From: Pirellulaceae bacterium
GTDB lineage: Bacteria > Planctomycetota > Planctomycetia > Pirellulales > Pirellulaceae
DNA: 46,288 nt
NCBI GenBank assembly: GCA_023382975.1
Contig: JAHDXO010000072.1
Coordinates: forward strand, 1-46,288
Reading direction: 5' to 3'
Below are positions 42,571-46,288 of this stretch, piece after piece. The translations under genes and the position numbers were made by a program. The notes under the pieces were generated by a model, which saw nothing but the letters and a program-made list of their open reading frames with translations, searched no databases and had not been told where the DNA came from. Position 1 is the stretch's first letter, and each line of letters begins with the position of its first letter.

Positions 42571-42942
42571 CTAGATATCACTGTCCGCGGTATATTGCCT
42601 GACGCGATCACGACGTACAACCCACAGTCTGCCGCAAATGTCCTCGCGGGTCAGCGCCGCAATCAGCATCCGGCAGGTCGCCCACAGATCGCTGGGGGTG
42701 GGCCGTGAGGGCAGACGCAGGACGGCAATCCCCGCGTAGTCTCTGGGTTCAAAAACCAATGGATTCGCAAAGTCTTGATCCAATGTCACCAAGCATCGCT
42801 GCTCAGCTTGGCAGGCCGTGACCACCTCGCGGTCACTGGCCGAGGCCAGTTGTTGTTCGGATACGGTCGCAACGTCATGCCCGGCAGCGCGAAACAGCTC
42901 AGCGCCGCGCACGCCTAAGTTCTCGTCAAGCTTCAGCTTCAC
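42571..42942 (-). CDS. DUF5615-family PIN-like toxin, 123 aa
   Basis: The product starts KLKLDENLGVRGAELFRAAGHDV, then SASDREVVTACQAEQRCLVTLDQDFANP, the conserved acidic layout (DEN near the N-terminus, D near SASD, TLDQDF) of DUF5615/Mut7-C-like PIN nucleases. These are RNase toxins. Start: GTG 42942, which shares GTGA with the stop of the upstream antitoxin; a GTG at 42960 lies inside that gene. The acidic residues are all present, so it may be active. The pair is divergent from the arsM operon. Confidence 0.8.
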   Translation of the reverse strand: MKLKLDENLGVRGAELFRAAGHDVATVSEQQLASASDREVVTACQAEQRCLVTLDQDFANPLVFEPRDYAGIAVLRLPSRPTPSDLWATCRMLIAALTREDICGRLWVVRRDRVRQYTADSDI

Positions 42943-43187
42943 AGGTTCGTCTCCATGCACAAATCGACGAACCGCTCTCGCGACATCTCGGCGCCGTACG
43001 CCAAGCAGGCTCGGATATCGTCGGGTTCGATGCCGGGAAAGTTGTCGAGAATCTCCTCATGACTCATCCCGCTAGCCAGAAAATCCAAGATAAGGGAAAC
43101 CCAAATCCGGTGTCCGCGAATGCACGGATTGCCCCCACAGACCTGCGGATCGATCGAAATCCGCTTCAGTAATTGCTCTCGTTCCAT
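42939..43187 (-). CDS. DUF433 antitoxin-like protein, 82 aa
   Basis: It reads SIDPQVCGGNPCIRGHRIWVSLILDFLASGMSHEEI, the DUF433 hallmark (CGG-PCIRGTRI-V) followed by a helix-turn-helix-like region and DNFPGIEPDDIRACLAYGAE. DUF433 proteins are the usual antitoxin partners of DUF5615 PIN toxins and may also bind their own promoter. Start: ATG 43187 with AGGAGAAGGA upstream; longer starts have no ribosome binding site. Its stop overlaps the toxin start (GTGA), so antitoxin is made first. Confidence 0.85.
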   Translation of the reverse strand: MEREQLLKRISIDPQVCGGNPCIRGHRIWVSLILDFLASGMSHEEILDNFPGIEPDDIRACLAYGAEMSRERFVDLCMETNL

Positions 43188-43388
43188 GTGATTCCTTCTC
43201 CTGATGCGGGGTGTCGATCCGCAGGCTTCATTCTGGCCAATGGACGACCGTCCGGCAAGGTCACGTTCCGGAAGTCGGCACGCATTCCCAGTGAGATGCA
43301 CCGGTTGGCAGGACGGATCGATTCGGCGACAATGGGCGGAAAATACCAGTCCAACGTCAGACGATTGGAAGAAATACGAGGAGTCTGC

Positions 43389-44264
43389 ATGTCAGACACG
43401 ATTCGCGAGGCGGTCAGAGAGAATTACGCTTCGGTGGCCCGAAGCGGCTTGTCGAGCGACCGGGCTGGAGTCCGGGCGGTCGCCGAGGCGTTCGGCTACA
43501 CGCCCGAGCAGCTTGCGTCGGTACCGGCCGACGCCAACATGGGCGTGTCCTGCGGCAACCCGACGGCGTTCGCCAGCATCCGACCGGGCGAGGTCGTGGT
43601 GGACCTGGGATGCGGCGGGGGGCTGGACGTCTTCCTAGCGGCGCAGAAAGTCGGGCCGACGGGCAAGGCCGTCGGGATCGACATGACGCCGGAGATGCTC
43701 GAATTGGCTCGACGGAATGCCGCCAAGACGGAGGCCAAGAACGTCGAATTCCACGAGGCAACGATCGACAGGCTGCCCTTGCCCGATGCCGCAGTCGATT
43801 GCGTCATCAGCAATTGCGTGATCAACCTCGCTCCGGACAAGCCCGCGGTCTTTCGGGAGATCGCCCGAGTACTCAAGCCCGGAGGACGACTGGCGATAAG
43901 CGACATCGCTCTGAAGAAACCGCTGCCGCCCGAAATCGGCGAGGATCTGACGGCCTACATCGGGTGCATCGCCGGTGCCATCCCGATCGAGGAGTATCGG
44001 AGCGAACTGATCGCCGCCGGTTTTGCGCATGTCGAGGTCGTTGATTCGGGCTCCGATCTGAACGCCTACGCCAAGGCAGAGGGTACCTCGGGGTGTTGCA
44101 CGCCGTCCGACCATTCCGGTCTGGCCGTCGTGCAGTCGAGTTGCTGTTCGCCGCAACCGGGTGCGTCTGCGCTTCACGACCGGCTGGCCGATCTGCTTCG
44201 ACGCTACGATGTCAACGAGTACGCTGCCAGCGTGCAGGTGTACGCGGTGAAGCCGGGGAGTTGA
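43389..44264 (+). CDS. arsM: Arsenite S-adenosylmethionine methyltransferase, 291 aa
   Basis: Methylates As(III) stepwise to volatile or less retained forms. The SAM site is VVDLGCGGGLD (residues 70-80). The three Cys that bind arsenite in ArsM are present: C55 (SCGNPTA), C143 (SNCVINLAPDK) and C193 (YIGCIAGA). The C-terminal part adds Cys pairs C236-C237 and C252-C253, seen in many bacterial ArsM and possibly metal-binding. Start: ATG 43389 after GAGGAG. No ArsR regulator, efflux pump or reductase gene is near, so control is not by a linked repressor. The next gene starts 6 bp after its stop, suggesting one transcript. Confidence 0.93.
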   Translation: MSDTIREAVRENYASVARSGLSSDRAGVRAVAEAFGYTPEQLASVPADANMGVSCGNPTAFASIRPGEVVVDLGCGGGLDVFLAAQKVGPTGKAVGIDMTPEMLELARRNAAKTEAKNVEFHEATIDRLPLPDAAVDCVISNCVINLAPDKPAVFREIARVLKPGGRLAISDIALKKPLPPEIGEDLTAYIGCIAGAIPIEEYRSELIAAGFAHVEVVDSGSDLNAYAKAEGTSGCCTPSDHSGLAVVQSSCCSPQPGASALHDRLADLLRRYDVNEYAASVQVYAVKPGS

Positions 44265-44269
44265 CATTC

Positions 44270-44602
44270 GTGGCAACCTTCGAGGACTTTGAAAGCATCG
44301 ACATCCGTGTCGGCGTCATCGCCGAAGTTCTGCCCTTTGCCGGTGGCCGATCGTCCACGCACATCCTGATGGTCGATTTCGGGCCGGACTTGGGTGTGAA
44401 GAAATCGCTGGCCAGGCTAACGCCGAACTACGATGGCCCGACGCTCCTCGGGCGGCAGGTTCTGTGCGTGGTCAACTTCCCCCCGCGCCAAATCGGCAAG
44501 CACCTGTCCGAGGTGCTGACGCTGGGCGTCCCCGACGACCAGGGAAATGTTGTCTTGATCGGACCCGATCGGGAAGTTCCGGTCGGCGGCCGATTGTACT
44601 GA
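44270..44602 (+). CDS. csaA: CsaA-like tRNA-binding domain protein, 110 aa
   Basis: A small OB-fold protein: FEDFESIDIRVGVIAEVLPF, then DFGPDLGVKKSLARLTPNY, LLGRQVLCVVNFPPRQIG, SEVLTLGVPDDQGNVVLI and VPVGGRLY, which is the full length and signature of CsaA, a tRNA-binding protein reported as an export-linked chaperone. Start: GTG 44270 with GGGGAG about 10 bp upstream. It is 5 bp behind arsM and 22 bp before the FAD oxidoreductase, so probably in one operon; no functional link with arsenic is known to me. Confidence 0.9.
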   Translation: MATFEDFESIDIRVGVIAEVLPFAGGRSSTHILMVDFGPDLGVKKSLARLTPNYDGPTLLGRQVLCVVNFPPRQIGKHLSEVLTLGVPDDQGNVVLIGPDREVPVGGRLY

Positions 44603-44624
44603 AGACTGGAACGGACTTGCCCGT

Positions 44625-46262
44625 ATGCCGACAATTCGCGTAGCCAACTTGCGAGTCTGCGTCACCGAGCCCGAAGCCCGGTTGCCCGGCCGGGTGGCAA
44701 AGAAACTGGGACTGAAGGAAGCCGACCTCGCGCGGTGGCAGATTTTGCGCAAGAGCCTCGATGCACGTTCGCGGCACGACCTGCGATTCGTCTACACGGT
44801 GTTGGTCGACTTGCCGGAAGGAAGCCGCGCGGCAGAGCGACTGAACGACAAGCCGGGCGAGGTCGAATTCTACGTCCGGCCGCCGTTTGACGATCCCGAG
44901 CCCGGCCACGCCCCGCTGGAGCATCGGCCGGTCGTGATCGGCTCGGGGCCGGCGGGGCTGCTCGCCGGATACTATTTGGCGGTTCGGGGGTATCGGCCGC
45001 TGATCATCGAGCGAGGACAGCCCGTCAAGCAGCGGGTGCCGGCGATCCGCGCGTTCGAAAAAGGTGGCGACCACGATCCCGAGAACAACTATCTGTTCGG
45101 CGAGGGCGGGGCCGGCGCATTCAGCGACGGAAAACTGACCTGCCGGATGAGCGGGCCGGATGTCGACTGGGTGCTGGAGCGGTTTGTCGAGTGCGGTGGC
45201 AAGCCGTCGTTGGTCTACGAACAGCGCCCGCATCTGGGCAGCAACCGGTTGCCGCTGATCGTGCGGAACTTCCGGCGCCGGATCGAGGCGTTGGGCGGCG
45301 AATACTGGTTCGGCTGTCGGCTGGACGGGTTGGACATCGCGGAGGGCCGCTTGCGGGGCCTGCACACGTCCCGTGGCTACGTCGCGGCGGCGCAGGCGGT
45401 GCTGGGCATCGGACACAGTGCCCGCGACACGTACGGTATGTTGCTGGACGCCGGCATTGGGCTGCGGCAAAAAGCGTTTCAACTCGGTCTGCGCATCGAG
45501 CAGCCTCAGGAGCAGATCAACCGGCACAAGTACGGCCGGCCTGAGTACCTGCCGCTGCTCGGGCCCGCCGACTATACGCTGACGGCGCACGGCCAGCGGG
45601 ACGTCTATTCGTTCTGCATGTGCGCCGGCGGCGTCACGATCCCGAGCGTCTCCGAACCCGGCTGCATCGCCACCAACGGCATGAGCAACTCGCGGCACGA
45701 CACGCCGTTCGCCAACAGCGGCATCATGGTGACGTTGGAACCTCACGAGTTCGGCGGCCCGCACGTGCTGGCCGGTCTGGAATTGCAGCGGCGGTTCGAG
45801 ACGATCGCCTTCGTCCTGGCCGGCGGCAACTATTCGGCCCCCATCCAAACCGCCGCCGATTTTCTGGCCGGCCGCACTCCGCCCAAGGGTCAGCGTCTGG
45901 AGAGTTCTTACCAACGAGGCACGACGGCGCTGAATTTGAACGAGGTCTTGCCGCCCGTCGCCGCCGCCGCGATTCGGTCCGGGCTGCCCGTGATGGACCG
46001 CAAGTGGCACGGCGACTTTCTCGCCAACGCCAACCTGCTTGGACCCGAGATGCGAGGCAGTTCGCCCGTGCGCATCGAGCGGGATCCCGCGTCGCGTCAA
46101 TCGCCCGCTTGCCTCGGCCTGTACCCGGTCGGCGAAGGCGCGGGCTTTGCTGGCGGGATCATCAGCGCCGCCGTCGACGGCCTGCTGAGCGCCAAGCAAA
46201 TCGTGCGACAATGCGCACCCTGCGGCTCCCCAATGGAGGCTGCTGAAAAAGTCGTGGGGTAA
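44625..46262 (+). CDS. FAD-dependent oxidoreductase, COG2509-type, 545 aa
   Basis: Residues 1-90 form an N-terminal domain (PEARLPGRVAKKLGLKEADL…, …FVYTVLVDLP) typical of this group. The FAD dinucleotide site is VVIGSGPAGLLAGYYLAVRG (near 107-126), followed by the Glu for ribose binding in LIIERG. Further blocks are NNYLFGEGGAGAFSDGKLT, VLGIGHSARDTY and the C-terminal LYPVGEGAGFAGGIISAAVDG. The reaction is unknown. Start: ATG 44625. The last 12 residues (CGSPMEAAEKVVG) look like extension into a repeat-like sequence, because the DNA around the stop resembles dispersed planctomycete elements. It is the last gene of the arsM operon. Confidence 0.85.
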   Translation: MPTIRVANLRVCVTEPEARLPGRVAKKLGLKEADLARWQILRKSLDARSRHDLRFVYTVLVDLPEGSRAAERLNDKPGEVEFYVRPPFDDPEPGHAPLEHRPVVIGSGPAGLLAGYYLAVRGYRPLIIERGQPVKQRVPAIRAFEKGGDHDPENNYLFGEGGAGAFSDGKLTCRMSGPDVDWVLERFVECGGKPSLVYEQRPHLGSNRLPLIVRNFRRRIEALGGEYWFGCRLDGLDIAEGRLRGLHTSRGYVAAAQAVLGIGHSARDTYGMLLDAGIGLRQKAFQLGLRIEQPQEQINRHKYGRPEYLPLLGPADYTLTAHGQRDVYSFCMCAGGVTIPSVSEPGCIATNGMSNSRHDTPFANSGIMVTLEPHEFGGPHVLAGLELQRRFETIAFVLAGGNYSAPIQTAADFLAGRTPPKGQRLESSYQRGTTALNLNEVLPPVAAAAIRSGLPVMDRKWHGDFLANANLLGPEMRGSSPVRIERDPASRQSPACLGLYPVGEGAGFAGGIISAAVDGLLSAKQIVRQCAPCGSPMEAAEKVVG

Positions 46263-46288
46263 GCTTCCAGCTTGCCAAATGGGGCGTC

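Noticed and set aside
1..46288. Search by eye for tRNA genes, CRISPR arrays and transposases
   Set aside because: No T-loop/anticodon pattern, no regular spaced repeats and no transposase-like protein were seen; a covariance-model scan would be needed to exclude divergent RNAs.

Overview
The window is high-GC bacterial chromosome that most resembles a planctomycete (Pirellulales-like). This is an inference from gene content, not from a marker gene. The pointers are secreted Tat-signal sugar enzymes (TIM-barrel isomerase, Gfo/Idh/MocA), a RhaT-type transporter, lpxB (so a lipid-A outer membrane), very large secreted or membrane proteins of a type I associate with planctomycetes, and a Lys/Ala-rich histone-H1-like protein. 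No rRNA, tRNA, CRISPR array or transposase was recognised.

Region 1 (about 0.25-6.2 kb) is a decaying toxin/defence island. It holds an intact VapB-like antitoxin followed by a VapC that has lost its middle, a small gene plus an HNH nuclease gene broken by an in-frame stop, a second VapC that is frameshifted and lacks its N-terminus, and a putative RNase-toxin-like gene. The first VapC is followed by a shredded copy of that toxin-like gene, so the two VapC/toxin loci are paralogous. Next comes a two-gene restriction-modification module on the minus strand (beta-class DNA methyltransferase, then a PD-(D/E)XK endonuclease). It is bracketed by two 328-bp direct repeats, each carrying the 3' end of the toxin-like gene; they differ at only four positions, all synonymous.

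Region 2 (6.2-20.5 kb) is largely household: a secreted sugar isomerase-like TIM barrel divergent from an aldo/keto reductase, an AbgT transporter, topoisomerase III, lpxB, the Lys/Ala-rich protein with a clear terminator, a large secreted protein with a transglutaminase-like triad and a C-terminal discoidin-like domain, an unknown protein whose start codon lies just after an intrinsic terminator, and an inositol-monophosphatase-family gene.

Region 3 (20.6-31.3 kb) is one two-gene transcription unit of about 10.6 kb. It encodes envelope proteins of 1113 and 2409 residues, coupled by an ATGA overlap. The two proteins contain three versions of one module (signal peptide, beta-rich ectodomain, membrane bundle); the second gene looks like a fusion of two modules, with an old signal peptide still visible at the junction. 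I know of no function for them.

Region 4 (31.4-35.2 kb) is an accessory minus-strand operon: two overlapping reading frames that may be one frameshifted gene, an unknown 271-residue protein, and a ParA/MinD-like ATPase with the variant P-loop KGGVGRS plus TPR repeats. Genes 2-3 and 3-4 overlap by ATGA. The layout suggests a regulated NTPase conflict or signalling system.

Region 5 (35.4-42.4 kb) is a set of minus-strand genes for a ceramidase-like enzyme, a parallel beta-helix protein, a RhaT-type transporter and a Gfo/Idh/MocA oxidoreductase, consistent with glycan or lipid scavenging. Region 6 (42.5-46.3 kb) has a DUF433/DUF5615 toxin-antitoxin pair divergent from an operon of arsM (arsenite methyltransferase), a CsaA-like tRNA-binding protein and a COG2509-type FAD oxidoreductase.
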